This document shows, one piece after another, positions 52,262 through 64,000 of a stretch of DNA of 64,000 bases; the stretch's first letter is position 1; each line of letters starts with the position of its first letter. Below the pieces are notes generated by a model, which did not search any database, had not been told where the DNA came from, and saw only the letters and a list, made by a program, of their open reading frames with translations. The stretch comes from Neurospora crassa OR74A. Its lineage: Eukaryota > Ascomycota > Sordariomycetes > Sordariales > Sordariaceae. The stretch lies in assembly GCF_000182925.2 (NCBI RefSeq), contig NC_026504.1, positions 3,162,001-3,226,000 on the forward strand, written 5' to 3'. A program made the position numbers and the translations under genes.

Positions 52262-54772
52262 TTTGAGAAGAGGCTTTTGGGGATTTCGGGTGTGATATGG
52301 TCGCAAAGGCTGCTGGAGATGTCTTCAGGGTCTGGCTTTGGTGGTGAGAGGCTGGATGAAGGAAGAAGCTGATGATGATGCTGATGAGAATATCGCCGTA
52401 CCCTCGAAGAGCCTTGTCGTACTTATAGATTTTTCCTAGTGATGCAGACAACGCCAAGTGAATCTTCGATTCTGACTCTTTTCCTTCATCATCATCATCA
52501 TCATCATCCCCTTCCGTCATCGGAGCCACGCCGACAATGCCGAACTGTTGAGGACTCGTGAGGGGGTTTTGAGAAGTGCCAACATCGCGTATGCACGATC
52601 AAGTGACTGTGATAATGTTGCCAGGACCACACGTACGCCGACTGGCCCCAGCCTCCACGCAAACAGGACGGCGATGGTGAAGTTTTTCGAGAGTTGAAGT
52701 CGGGAGGAGCCAAGAATTCTGCAGGCAGAGGTGAGAACGCAACGGAATGTAGCAGTAGAAGTTGATAGTTTCTCAGCCACATCAAGCATGAAAAAGGTCA
52801 AACTCTCACGAACTCCGCTATCGAGGTCTTATTACTGATTGTTGGATGTTTCGGAGTTACTGGAGAGTAGTACTCCATGATCAGAGTAGTATCCACTGGG
52901 TGGAAAGTGTTGCGATGAGGCTCGGTACCGGTGCTTTAGGTTTGCCAGGTTGATGGGGATATCCGTCAACGGCAATGATAGGCACAAGGCGCCGCCCGAA
53001 CCAGTATAGGCCGGGGTGAGATCGTCACTGATCTAAACCGGGACCCTGAGTCGATACCTAGTGTATACGTATTCGTAAGGGTCTTTCCAACTTGTGTGTC
53101 CGCAAACCGGAGGCATCAGTTGAGTGTATCTCGGAGTATACATAGAGGTGAGCTGATATCTAACAAACATCTGTACGGTGGAAAATATCGACGGGGAAGA
53201 TCAACGACGGCGAGCATCTCTCTGCGGAATAGTATTAATACTGTGCTTGACGCATGGCATGTAGCTTCAGGAACACCAATAAGACCCTTGATCGTCCTCC
53301 TTCACATAGTGTAGACAACGTATCCAGCACGACGTAAAAAGGCCTAAAGGATCAGTACCGGCGAGTTTATCTCAACAACAGCAATATGGGTACCTCTATG
53401 TGCCAGTGATGATGTGGTAGTCTGTGTGGTCGAAACGCAGGCGTCTGGCAACTCCGCAACAAGAGCCACGTCAAAGATGCTTCCAGTATCGATATTATTT
53501 TGTTCGCAACGTCAATGGTAAAACAAAAGAGAAAAGACCGCATCACGCTCGTGATTTGTTTGCGTGATCATGTTGCTGATGCCACTCATTAGTAAAATGT
53601 AAGCCGGAGACGTTGCTCGTTGCTGCCCGTAACGTGTGGAATCCGAGGCGGCGCGGTGAAGCCATGACAAAGTTTTAAGTTGCTGCCGAAAAGCGGCCTT
53701 GTTGCTGTTGGGATAATCGCATCTCGAGACAACGACATGGTGGTGAACAAAAAGTTCGTGATAAGTGGAGGTTCATGAAGATTGCCAAGCCAATGGCATC
53801 ACCCCATCGGCTCTCCACAAGCCGAACGGACGGGAAGGGTTCATTCCTTCCATCCGGATGGCAGACCGACCCCGCACATTGAATGTTGGAGAACTTCCAC
53901 TTGAGCTTCACCTTTTATCACGCGGCAGCTTTTGCTGCGGTCAATACTCTAGTGTAGAGGTAGGTACGTACTGCTGTGGCACCGATATCAGCGGAGGACG
54001 GGAGGCTCTGAAGGTCCGCAGCGTACAGCGCCTTCTGTCAGCGCGCTACATACCCGGGCCGTGCCACGCCTTCCCCTGAACAGGGACTCGATTCTAAAAA
54101 AAAATGGGGGCGACCTGAGGCACGGGTCGGTAACGGTCGTTAAATGGTCCACACTACAATTGGACAACAAGATCCCGATGAAAATCCGTTCTCTCCGACC
54201 ATGCTGCCCCTGCCCCTGTCCAGAATTCCAACTTCTTGGAGCATCACCAACACTTCTTACTATTTCGACTTTATCGATTACACATACACCAACTTTGTCT
54301 TGTGTCGTTGTGACCCAGAGACAACTGAGAAATCTGTGGCCCGACAGAGCTGCATTCACGACTCTGATTGCCCATGATCTGAATCTGACTTCAGCATGAC
54401 CAATAAAAACACGACCTGACACTTCCCTTGTAGAGGATTTGCCTCCTTCATTGGCTTTCTAGAATCACAAGCCTCAAAGATGCCGTCCCCACAAGGCCGA
54501 ACCCCGTGAATGCCTTGTCGTCCGATTCGATGGCTGCTGGAGTCCTGAACCAATTCTGCCGTTTGTTCCGATTCCGTCTTCCCCACCGACATTGACACAC
54601 GCCGTATCATGCATTCCTCGCTGCTGCGAGTTCCTTAGATTTCTTTTTCAATACTTTAGTCTTTTTTTGCTTTTCTTGGTGATCTCCATTTTCGGTGTCA
54701 TCCCGCCACCTCTAGTTCCTCGTTCTCACCACTCCCCGATTAGTGATAGTAGAAGCCAACCGGTTGGTCAAG
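52262..54772. other. Gene-poor stretch (2.5 kb)
   Basis: Promoters of the Hce2 gene (left) and afg1 (right). Holds a TCA microsatellite near 52486-52508. Open frames near 53675-54422 on both strands lack domains. No RNA gene seen. Confidence 0.45.
52486..52508. repeat. (TCA)n microsatellite
   Basis: About seven TCA units in the upstream region of the Hce2 gene. Confidence 0.9.
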
Positions 54773-56607
54773 ATGCGCGTGACCAGTGTACCGCTCGGGC
54801 TCCCGACTACGGCGAAACCCCTCTTTCGGTCGTCGACTGCCCGTTCTGCGAGAATCATCACAAACACCAGCACACCCCGGCGCACACAATGTACATCGGC
54901 ATGCGGACATAGAAACGTCAACGAGTCGCGGGCTTTGGCACATGCTGCTCGGCCTGCTGCCCGCATCATCTTCCCTGCGACATTTACCGCTGGCCAAAGG
55001 AGGAGAGCGACAACTGCTACCGCCGCAGCCGCTGTTCACAATGGTTAGCCAAACCCGGACCTCTTACCGGCGCCATCACTCCCGTAATGTGAGATCTTGA
55101 TTTGACTCTTTCCTGTCCACAGCAAACCCAGAAAACCTTGGCCCCATCCAAGAATACGACCGTCGAGTTGCCAATGGGGAGCTACGAAATGACGACCATC
55201 AAAGAGGTGAGTGAGCATGCAACACTTGGAAGCTCAACCTATAGACGGAACAAGAGCAGCCGCCAACTAACGCGCCTCATCTTCGCACAAACAGGAATCA
55301 TCCAGAATCTCCAGCATCTCCACGAAGAACTCCGGAATTACGCGGCACCTCCCGTCGTCCACCCGACCCTCGAATCTCTAAAACCGCAAAAGTCTCTTTT
55401 CTCCTTCTTCGGTGGCAAGTCCAAGAGTGCCATTGCCGAAATCCCTGCCAACCTTCCCCGGGGGCTCTACCTCTATGGCGATGTTGGCTGCGGCAAGACC
55501 ATGCTCATGGATCTCTTTTACGACACATTACCCCATAACATCAAGTCAAAGACGAGGATACACTTCCACAACTTTATGCAGGATGTCCACAAGCGCCTCC
55601 ACAAGATCAAGATGCAATACGGCAACGATGTCGACGCCGTTCCCTTTGTTGCGGCCGACATTGCCCAACAGGGAAGCGTTCTCTGTTTCGACGAGTTTCA
55701 ATGTACCGACGTCGCCGACGCCATGATCCTTCGCCGCCTCCTCGAGGCTCTCATGTCCCACGGCGTTGTGCTTGTCACGACCTCCAACCGACACCCCGAC
55801 GAGCTGTACATAAACGGTGTCCAGCGCGAGTCCTTCATCCCCGCTATTGAACTGCTCAAGAACCGGCTGCACGTCATCAACCTGAACTCCAACACCGATT
55901 ACCGCAAGATCCCCCGTCCTCCTTCCGGTGTCTACCACACCGCGCTCGACGCCCACGCAGCCTCCCACGCCGAGAAGTGGTTCCGCTTTTTGGGCGATCC
56001 CGAAAACCCCGAGCCGCACCCCGAGGTGCAAACTGTCTGGGGCCGCGAGATCCACGTCCCTCGTGTCAGCGGCCGTTGCGCCTGGTTCACCTTCGACGAG
56101 CTGATCGGCCAACCGACAGGTGCTGCCGATTACATTGAGCTGATGCGCTCGTACGACGCCTTCATTGTCACCGACATCCCCGGTATGACCTACCGTCAGC
56201 GCGACCTGGCCCGCCGCTTCATCACCTTCATCGACGCCGTTTACGAGTCGCACGCCAAACTCGTCTTGACGGCAGCCGTGCCCTTGACAGAATTGTTCGT
56301 TTCCCGACAGGAGATTGAGGAGTCACTCAAGAAGCAGGGCAAGGCTTTGGACCAGACGCATTCTGTTGCGGATGTGATGAGTCACATGATGGATGATCTC
56401 GACCAGAATGCCGACAAGCTCTCCAAGTCTAACCTGTTCAGCGGCGACGAGGAAGCCTTTGCGTTCGCGCGTGCGCTGTCACGCTTGACTGAAATGGGCA
56501 GCAAGATGTGGGTTGAGCGTGGTATGGGTCTGGAGGACAAGGGTGGTAAACCTGAGCATGACAGCTGGACGAAGACGAGGAGTAGGCAGATGGAAGACAG
56601 CATGTGA
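54773..56607 (+). CDS. afg1: Mitochondrial AFG1-family AAA+ ATPase (LACE1-like)
   Basis: Inner-membrane-associated ATPase helping turnover of respiratory subunits, by family. Three exons: 54773-55043, 55123-55206 and 55295-56607 (555 residues). Exon 1 is a basic, Arg/Thr/Ala-rich leader starting MRVTSVPLGLPTTAKPLF, fitting a mitochondrial presequence. Exon 2 gives G-P-I-Q-E-Y-D-R-R-V-A-N-G-E-L-R, the usual start of the mature protein. Walker A is Y-G-D-V-G-C-G-K-T-M, and Walker B is V-L-C-F-D-E-F-Q-C-T-D-V-A-D. The sensor region T-T-S-N-R-H-P-D-E-L-Y follows. Late motifs are F-D-E-L-I-G-Q-P and R-R-F-I-T-F-I-D-A-V-Y-E. Both splice phases close. Confidence 0.95.
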
Positions 56608-57159
56608 GATAACAAGGAAAAGGAAGAGATGCGGTTGTTTGGTTAAAAGAATCGATACCCCGAAAGACAGGGCGACCGTCGCTCCACTTACATTACCCAC
56701 GCGGCTCGTCTGTAAGAGACATGAGACTTGGAAAAAAAAGCATGCATTGGTGGTTATCGTCCTTCATTTAATTTTTTTTTTTTTTTTGGATCCTTTTTGG
56801 CGCTAATTCTGATGGCAGCGGACTTTGGTGTCGTTTCTCTGGCTAGTCTTGAATACTTAGCTTTATTATGTCTTAATAGCATGCTGTCCACTCAGACGTG
56901 AAGCTTTGCTACGGCAGATAATGAAGGTTGACTTGGACACTTTTTACAATCTTTCCAATAATACAGCATTATTACAGAGACAGTACTAGAAACCCTCAAT
57001 ATTGAACCGCCACTCAGCCCTGAGGGCTAACTTACTTACATCACACTATCACCACTATGCCATCACAGACGCCCAAGTCTACATAACCGATCACACAGAT
57101 AAACCCCGAGCGGTTGACTTCCCTCCTCTTCCCCTCCAGCGAGACCACGAAATTGCCGT
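56608..57159. other. Convergent 3' region with T-run
   Basis: Between afg1 (plus) and the DUF1295-like gene (minus). A run of 17 Ts lies at about 56772-56788. Nothing else seen. Confidence 0.5.
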
Positions 57160-58242
57160 TCAGTAAAGACCAGGAAACAACGAATACGGAACCTCCTTCT
57201 TATATCGTTCCCACTGCTCTCCATATCGGCTCTGCATGTACTCGCTCATGTACACCGTGCTCCTGCTAACAAAGTGCCAGATATGGAACGCCGCCACGCC
57301 CAGGGCCGGGATCCAGCCGCCCGCCGCCATCGCGTACCCAGCCCTCCACAGCGTATATCCGCCATAGTTGATGTGGCGCGCCTTATTCCAGAGCCCTTCG
57401 CGGCAGATCTTGCCCTCATTGGCCTCGTCATCCTTGAACTTCTTGCGCGTGCGCTCCGTGAGGGTCTCGATCGCCATGCCCGTCACGTACATGACCGTGC
57501 CGAGGGCGATAGGCAGAGGCAGGGACATGTAGGTGCCCGTGGCTGAGTTGAAAGTGAAGGGGATGGTGATGCGCGGGGTTGAGAGGGCGGCCGAAGTCGA
57601 GGTGCTCAACAACAGCAAAGAACCCATGGTGTTGACGACCGTGTTGAACAACGACACCTCCACCGCCGCAGTAGGGGTAAGTTCCTCGCGAGATAGACTC
57701 AAAAGCCAGTAGATCTGCTTGAGACTGGATCCCGCAGACATGAGCAATAGCAAAAGGCGCGGCAGGGGGAGGTGCCGGATGATGGACGCCTTGGTCCCCT
57801 CCGCAGTGGTCGTCTCCAACACGTAGTCGTACAGCGGGATCGACGAGATGTTCAGCTTGGACAGCAGGCGCGTACCCCAGTCGCCCGCGAGTAACTTGTA
57901 CTGTAGCAGCGGGTCGAGCGCGCGGAGGCCAATGAAGGTGGCGGTGCCCAGCAGGTTGGACTTGTACACGCCTCGCTGGATCAGGTCTTGAGGGTTCCGG
58001 GAGCTCAAAGAGGAGGAGGACGGCGCGGTCTTGCCGCCACTGGTGCTGCTCTTGCTGCTGCTCTTGGGCTCGCTGGTGTGAGACTTGCCGTGAGACTCCG
58101 AGGTGGCATGTTTACTGTTAGGTTCGGCGGGGTGTTTGTCATTCAGCTTGCTGGCGATCTTGCCGTTGGCGGTCTTGTTGCTATCGTTGGCGTGTTCCGA
58201 TCCCCTTCCCATGGAGGGAGGGAAAGCCTCAGCTGAGGACAT
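57160..58242 (-). CDS. DUF1295/ICMT-like integral membrane protein
   Basis: Single exon, 360 residues from MSSAEAFPPSMGRGSEHAND; the longer frame to 58347 is read as leader. The first 95 residues are hydrophilic and Ser/Lys-rich. Five or more membrane helices follow from G-T-A-T-F-I-G-L-R-A-L-D-P-L. The C-terminal signature is M-A-I-E-T-L-T-E-R-T-R-K-K-F-K, R-H-I-N-Y-G-G-Y-T-L-W-R-A-G-Y, and R-Y-G-E-Q-W-E-R-Y-K-K-E-V-P-Y, matching the isoprenylcysteine methyltransferase / steroid-5-alpha-reductase C-terminal superfamily (DUF1295 branch). It is a probable ER enzyme; methyl transfer or reductase chemistry cannot be decided. Confidence 0.82.
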   Translation of the reverse strand: MSSAEAFPPSMGRGSEHANDSNKTANGKIASKLNDKHPAEPNSKHATSESHGKSHTSEPKSSSKSSTSGGKTAPSSSSLSSRNPQDLIQRGVYKSNLLGTATFIGLRALDPLLQYKLLAGDWGTRLLSKLNISSIPLYDYVLETTTAEGTKASIIRHLPLPRLLLLLMSAGSSLKQIYWLLSLSREELTPTAAVEVSLFNTVVNTMGSLLLLSTSTSAALSTPRITIPFTFNSATGTYMSLPLPIALGTVMYVTGMAIETLTERTRKKFKDDEANEGKICREGLWNKARHINYGGYTLWRAGYAMAAGGWIPALGVAAFHIWHFVSRSTVYMSEYMQSRYGEQWERYKKEVPYSLFPGLY

Positions 58243-59832
58243 GGTGGTGGCTTGGCTATAGATGAGTGTCTGCTTCTCGTTGGTGTTGTGGAACGGTGGG
58301 GTGTAGGCTGTTTGGTTTGGTCTTGGGTCGAGGTTGACTTTGATCAAGAGACGGGAGAAAGACTGGGAAGAACTGAGTTAGAGGTAAAGAGGGGTAGCAG
58401 TTCTCGGATAGTATATGATATTAATTTGTGTGCCCCTAATAATCATGCATGATGCTACAGTTTATTCGGTTCACGTCAAAGTTGCTGTTTCCCCAACTCT
58501 GTTATTAAGTTGTGTAAGACCTACCTCTAGCTCCACCTGCCTTGATAGGTCTCCACATACTTTGTACCTATCTTGATGACAGAAAGACCAGCTCGGTTGC
58601 TAAATGGAAAGAGATACCTCTACCTTAGACTGAAGAGGATGCAATCATTTTGTCATCCGTACCCTCCTCTACTTCGCTTCGGGTCCGTCCGAGGAGCTTC
58701 TCAGGAGCCTTCTGGGTACTCATAAGCATCTCGGAGCTCGGACGCCATGGCGCTTCTCCGCTTCACCCCACTCTAAACGGGGAGTTAGCGTCGAATAATG
58801 CTCAATTATAACGAGGAATGAAGTCATTGCTAGTGTCATCCCGCCTCTAATATTAGTGTACTTGTACAGGGCCACAGCGGACAAGCGGAGACCGAAAACC
58901 CTATCTTGACGGCTCGGTCCTGGCTTCCGGTTCGTACAGTCGAGGGTTAGGTGCCCTGGTCTCCGCCGAAATAAGCGAACTATCTGCCACCTTGATCCTG
59001 AACATACCGTATCGTCCTTTCCACTTGTTCATCTATTGTAAAGACAGCAAAGTACCCACGAGTAATGAAACTCCAGCAGCCCCTATTCAAAGTAAACATG
59101 AGAAGTTAGATAACGAGAGTAGAGACAAAAGTGCTTGGCCCGTGAAAAAGAAGGGATGCTCACCATGTTCTTGAATACAATTCCGTCCGCCTATGAGAAA
59201 TGCCGTGGTCGGATCTCAGCTGTGATTCAGCCGCAATTCACTTTGCAAAAAGCAGAGTCGTGAGATACACAGTCTTATACATATGACTGAACCAGAGTTG
59301 AATGAGAGAATAACACATGACTGGACCACTTCAACCCTCTAAAGCCTGCAAGTGAAGTTCGAGGTCTCGTCAATTGCTCTTCAGTTTTGTTAGTTGCTTT
59401 GCTAGTTGATGCAAGGCCTGTGGAGAGCCACGCGTGCAGTGACCAGTGCAACCACGGGTTCGTCACTAGGTAGCGCCTTGGCAGGGGCAGATCCGCCCTG
59501 ACCGCCCCAGGCAGCAGGGGCATCAGTGGAGCATCCCCGCGCGGAGTGCTTATCGGGGCCTTATCAGATACATACCCAAAGCAGCTTCCGAAACGGGCCA
59601 ACGGCAGGCACCGGGAGGGGATGCATGACACATCAGTCAAGTCCCCAGGCCGGCCTTGGAACAGGCACCTTGTTGGTCCCCAGGTCCCATCGCGCGGTGA
59701 GACCCGGTCCCGTCTCTTTCCCATTCCGTCGCAGCGCATCCTCTTCATCCCATTCAGTTTCCTCCCTCTTTCATCCATCAACCAAGTCAACACACACTTC
59801 AAACACCATCGCAACATTCACCAACAGCTACA
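58243..59832. other. Divergent promoter region
   Basis: Upstream of the DUF1295-like gene (minus) and lap1 (plus). The minus frame at 59275-59817 has no domain and overlaps the lap1 promoter; not called. Confidence 0.45.
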
Positions 59833-61182
59833 ATGAAGATCTCAAACGCATCGCTTCTTGCGCTGCTGCTCCCCGCGGCAAGCGCCCGCTTCGTTGAGCA
59901 GGCCGAGCAGAATCGCGTCATGCTCTTCCCTGATGGCATTCCTGAGGAGCCCAAGTCAACGACGAAGTACCACATTGAGCTCTCGCCCGGAGACACCAGA
60001 TGGGTTACGGAGGATGAGAAGTGGGAACTCAGACGTGTATGTGAACCTTGTCGGGGGCCGGGAATCATCTGGCGAAGTGCTAACAGCTGTTTCGTCTATA
60101 GAATGGCCAGCGCTTCTTCGACATCACCGACCATGCCGAGCTCGGTACTTTCAACAAGCGCCCCTACAAAAAGAGTGTCTTCCCAAAGAAGCCGACACAG
60201 AAGAAGGACCTCGAGCCATTGCTCAAGAACCTGTCCAAGACTGAGATGGAAGACCATCTCACCACTTTCACCTCTTTCCACACGCGGTATTACAAGGTAT
60301 GTGCGCGCAGCATGGCTTATCAAGGCAATCCATTGCTCGTGACATGATGAGCTAACGTCGGCATGTCCATAGTCCGAGAGCGGACGTCAATCGAGCGAAT
60401 GGCTCCTCAAGCAAGTGCGTGACACCATCAAGGCCGCTGGCGCCGACGATACCGTTACTGCTCGCCACTTCGAGCATGCTTGGGGTCAGAACAGTATCAT
60501 TGCCACCATTCCCGGCAAGACCAATGCCACCGTAGTCATCGGCGCGCACCAGGACTCGATCAACCTTTGGCTTCCTTCCGTTCTCGCTGCCCCTGGCGCC
60601 GACGACGATGGCAGCGGTACCGTCACTATCCTGGAGGCTTTCCGTGTGCTGCTGCAGTCCGAGGACATTATCAAGGGCAACCACGAAAACACCATCGAGT
60701 TCCACTGGTACAGTGCCGAGGAGGGTGGTCTTCTTGGCAGCCAGGCCATCTTCACCACATATGAGAAGGCTCGAAGGGACGTCAAGGCCATGCTCCAGCA
60801 GGACATGACCGGCTTCGTATCCCGCACCCTCCAGGCCGGTGAGGTGGAAAGTGTCGGTGTTATCGTCGACTATGTCGACCCAAACCTGACTGATTTCATC
60901 AAGAAGATCATTGTCGAATACTGCGATATCCCCTACGTCGAGACCAAGTGCGGCTATGCCTGCTCTGATCACGCTTCTGCTTCCAAGGCTGGATATCCCT
61001 CGGCCTTCGTCATCGAGTCTGCTTTTGAGTATTCGGACAACCACATTCATACTACCGACGATCTCATCAAGTATCTCTCGTTCGACCATATGCTTCAGCA
61101 CGCGCGCATGACTCTGGCTTTTGCCTACGAGCTGGCCTTTGCCGACTTTGCCAAGTTGGAGAAGGGACACGGTGATCTTTAG
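59833..61182 (+). CDS. lap1: Secreted leucine aminopeptidase (M28)
   Basis: Zinc exopeptidase releasing N-terminal residues, extracellular, by family. Three exons: 59833-60036, 60102-60296 and 60373-61182 (402 residues). The signal peptide [18 protein letters not shown] is followed by a propeptide of about 80 residues. The two-zinc ligand set is visible: H in V-I-G-A-H-Q-D-S, the bridging D in [12 protein letters not shown] in [13 protein letters not shown] in Q-Q-D-M-T-G-F, and H in N-H-I-H-T-T-D-D. Cys pairs lie around C-G-Y-A-C-S-D-H. Splice joins R-R-N-G-Q-R-F-F-D and Y-K-S-E-S-G close in frame. Typical length for fungal Lap1. Confidence 0.95.
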
Positions 61183-62188
61183 TGAGGTATTCAAGTTGGC
61201 ATAGGGTCAATATAGTATAGCGCAGCTCCATTTGGGATAAGAGCGGTTTTGGGTTGGGAATACCCATGTTTTGTTTGGGTTTATGGATGGTTATGAATAA
61301 TGGCAGATAGGATGAACATGATTATTAACTTGGTTCCGGGCGTTGAGCCATTGCTCAGTGTCTCGCAGTTTGCTCCCAACGCCTGGTTTTTCGCACAGAC
61401 TTTTCGAACACTACCTACCATGATAAGGGATCCTGCGCTCATCCTCAACAAACTGCATTCACTTGAACGCAGAAGATCGGTCGTCCCGAGTTGGGTCAGT
61501 CCGAGTCCACATACATTCTGCGTAATTGTTCCTCACTCCCCGCACGCACCCGTGCCGACTCGGAACCGACACCATCCACCCAACCACTGACGTCATCAAC
61601 AAGTCGGTGTTGGTGGTGACTTTTCACCTTTCAGGCGAATGGTCGTCCATGACAACAAGATCTTGCTAACATTGAGAGGTCTTGGAGAGATGAGTGCCCC
61701 GGGCCATATCAATCCTTTCATTATCTCCTCTGCTTTATGTGTTCTGGACGAATTGTGAAAGTCAGTTCGAAGGACGTACTTTTACCAAGTCTTGGCGCTC
61801 GGGCCAACAAGGTTCTCAACATCTTCCAGGCAGGTACTGGACTGAAATGTATCAGAAACGGTTGGGAAGGCACACATTGCAGGGTACATGTCCTGCCAGG
61901 AGCAAATGCCCCGAGCAATTTGAAAGTGCACTGATCTCGTTCATCATGACACCTGCCCATAGCCCCAAGTGACATGCTTTTCTTTGGACTTGTTCCCTTG
62001 CTACTCCCGGAGACTAAGCTAGAACTTGCAATGCCCGGAGGACTCATTGTCCCAACATTCCATCTCTCATCTTGATCATCATTGCACACCTACTACACAA
62101 CTAAGTAACCAAAATCATCAACCTCCGTTTCTGTATCTCTGAGCGACATACATATTGCTTCCACAAATATTCCACGAACATTTCCACT
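61183..62188. other. Tandem intergenic region
   Basis: 3' region of lap1 and promoter of the PLD-like gene. Nothing recognised. Confidence 0.5.
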
Positions 62189-64000
62189 ATGACCAAATCC
62201 AAATTTCCAGATCACATCTCAGATCGTATCCTCGACCTCTGCACATCCTCTGAGACCGTCTCTTCACTCCTCGCAAGAGAACCCAGTCTTTCCCCCAGTG
62301 CTGCCTGGGACAAACTATACGGCCGGCATGCTCTAAAGAAGAGGTCTCTAGGGGTCGACGAGGAGGAGAAAGAGGAAGAGGGGAGTTTCAGCGGCAGTGA
62401 AGAGGAGGGTAGTAATGGCCAGGGTTCAACAGCTTACTACAAGTCACCACCCACGCCACCTCATTCGCCTCGTTTGGCCCAGGAACACCTTGATCGGGCA
62501 GCGAAGTGTGGGAAGTGGGGAGGGAAGAAACCGAGTGAACTATTTTTGCAGGTACTTAATCACTTCCTTTGGCATCATATATGGTTGATGGGATTCACAG
62601 GAGACCGCTGACAACTTCTGTGGCAAGATATATCACGACGCACTTTGCACACTGGACGATGATCCCCTCAGGGGTATGGTCAGTCCGCCGCTTTTGGGGA
62701 CCTGCGGTACTGTTCCGTTGACGATAATCTCCGTGTACGTGAAGCTGTCAACGCAATCCATCCTATTTCTGGAGCAACGTTTAGCACGTCCTTAAAGCTG
62801 TTGATGTTAACTAACCATCGACCTGAAAGCATCCCCGACATAGCCCGCCACATGGCCAACCTGATCTACCGCGCAAAACACGAAATCTTTCTAGCAACAA
62901 ACTACTGGCAATCAAGCGTTGCCTCAACCTACCTAACAAACGCCATAAGGGACCTCAACCGACGTCTTGCCTCCGAAGCCCACTTATCTTCTGGCGTAGA
63001 GTCCCAGCCACAAAAGAATAAGATATTTCTCAAAGTCCTCTACGATCGCGGAACCCCCAAACAGCTTCTCTCGCCCCACCAGATCGTTTCTCCAGATACC
63101 TACACCGACGCCTCCACCGTCGGTCTTCCCCATCCAGACGAGATCCCATTTATCGACATGCAAGTGATGAACTATCACATGCCCATCATGGGCACGTTTC
63201 ACGCCAAGTACATGGTGGTGGACAGGCGCGTGGCAGTGTTGCAGAGCAATAACATCCAGGACAACGACAATCTGGAGATGGCGACGCACTTGGAGGGGCC
63301 AGTGGTGGATTCGCTTTGGGATATGGCGATGATTAGTTGGTACAAGCACTTGGAACCTGGGATGCCGTGTGTCAATTCGCCGGCGAGTGAGGCATGGGGG
63401 AGGGAGAAGGAGGTGGAAAAAACTGGGGTGGGCCAGATTGAAAGGAAAGTGGAAGTGAAGAGGCTTGCTGTGACCGAAGAGCCACCCACCACTGGGACGA
63501 CCACTCAACCGACTGTTACTCCCAAGGTTCCCCGACACACAACCGAAGAGCCTCACTATGACGCTTCGATAGCGGCCGAAGTCGCCCGTGTTCAAACCTC
63601 CTTAGCATCTAAACGCGATCCAGGCAGAAGAGTTATCGAAACACACCTACAAGCTGTCACTCGTCTCCTCAACCACACTCGCAACCCCAACTTCACGGCC
63701 GACCCACTTGCCCCGGACCCGGTCACTGACCCAAACAATAAAATGACTCCTTATCTGTTCCTTCCTCATCACCAAGCCTCCATTCAAGAACGAAACCAAC
63801 ACCCCGAGGCAGTACCAATGGCCCTAGTCAACCGCGCCCCTTACGGATTGCCGAACCACTCCTCCGTCTCCAACCCGCAAAATGCCGCCTGGCTTTCTGC
63901 CCTCCGCAACGCCACCCACTCCGTCTTCATCCAGACCCCAACTCTGAACGCCGCTCCTTTGCTCCCCGCCATTCTTGATGCCTGCAACCGCGGCGTCCAA
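62189..64000 (+). CDS. Phospholipase D-superfamily protein, 3' end outside the window
   Basis: Three exons visible: 62189-62551, 62601-62734 and 62830 to the window edge (556 codons so far). The start is MTKSKFPDHISDRILDLCTS. An acidic, disordered stretch lies at about residues 55-95. The first catalytic HxKxxxxD motif is present as F-H-A-K-Y-M-V-V-D, near codon 330, followed by Q-S-N-N-I-Q-D-N-D-N-L-E-M. After a Thr/Pro-rich linker, a second domain begins (T-H-S-V-F-I-Q-T-P-T-L-N) and the frame runs off before a second HKD motif. It belongs to a fungal family of two-domain PLD-like proteins. Substrate (lipid or nucleic acid) unknown. Confidence 0.82.

Noticed and set aside
55546-56253. 235-codon minus-strand frame inside afg1
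   Set aside because: Antisense to a conserved AAA+ exon; open because of the codon bias of the sense gene.
62984-63595. 203-codon minus-strand frame in the PLD-like gene
   Set aside because: Antisense to a conserved exon with the HxK motif; no recognisable product.

Overview
The window reads as euchromatin of a filamentous ascomycete, most likely a Sordariomycete of the Neurospora, Sordaria or Chaetomium type. Evidence: protein genes carry short GT-AG introns (about 50 to 115 bp), intergenic regions are 0.3 to 3 kb and rich in microsatellites and homopolymer runs, and there are typical fungal secretory genes (CBM1 chitinase, CE1 esterase, GPI cell-wall proteins, Hce2 effector-like protein). 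I place the lineage by general resemblance only. All exon models below were built by hand from splice sites, and every multi-exon model closes in frame.

Layout. 1-27 kb is a mixed region: a GH18-CBM1 chitinase, a seven-helix membrane protein with two micro-exons, TRAPPC12, a SUR7/PalI protein, a cupredoxin-like GPI protein, an intron-bearing tRNA-Leu(UAG), the CTD-kinase cyclin Ctk2, a CE1 esterase, a Ser/Thr-rich GPI protein, a small basic Ser-rich protein, a FAR1-like DNA-binding protein and a Rossmann-like protein. 27.5-41.4 kb is the outstanding part: a tRNA-like gene, then nine intact-looking genes, plus one degraded or divergent copy, all on the minus strand. They encode glycine-rich membrane proteins of the IFI6/IFI27 (interferon-induced 6-16, ISG12) type. 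42.7-64 kb is housekeeping and secretory again: a possible 49-residue tail-anchored protein, Esf1, a HAD-like protein with a changed nucleophile position, a sedoheptulose-1,7-bisphosphatase-like enzyme, an Hce2-domain secreted protein, mitochondrial Afg1, a DUF1295/ICMT-like methyltransferase, leucine aminopeptidase Lap1, and a PLD-superfamily gene that runs off the right end.

The IFI6/27-like array. All nine share a hydrophobic Gly/Ala domain split by a phase-1 intron at the same place, usually inside a G-G-S turn that precedes an I-G-N-V-x-x-G-S-x-F-A segment. They differ in what precedes it. Four (32259-33284, 33751-35048, 36491-37426, 38060-39380) carry several amphipathic-helix units of about 30 to 37 residues, each coded by its own phase-0 exon, many of exactly 99 bp, with a fixed Trp near position 8 and an ending like K-H-A-E-Q. 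Two (35563-36097, 40945-41384) are minimal and have a start codon that forms a coding exon of three bases. The array looks like a birth-and-death family built by gene duplication and exon-unit shuffling. IFI6/27 proteins in animals act on mitochondrial and ER membranes in cell death and antiviral responses; a membrane-acting defence, death or self-recognition role here is inference.

No virus-like element, LTR element, CRISPR array or complete transposon was recognised.
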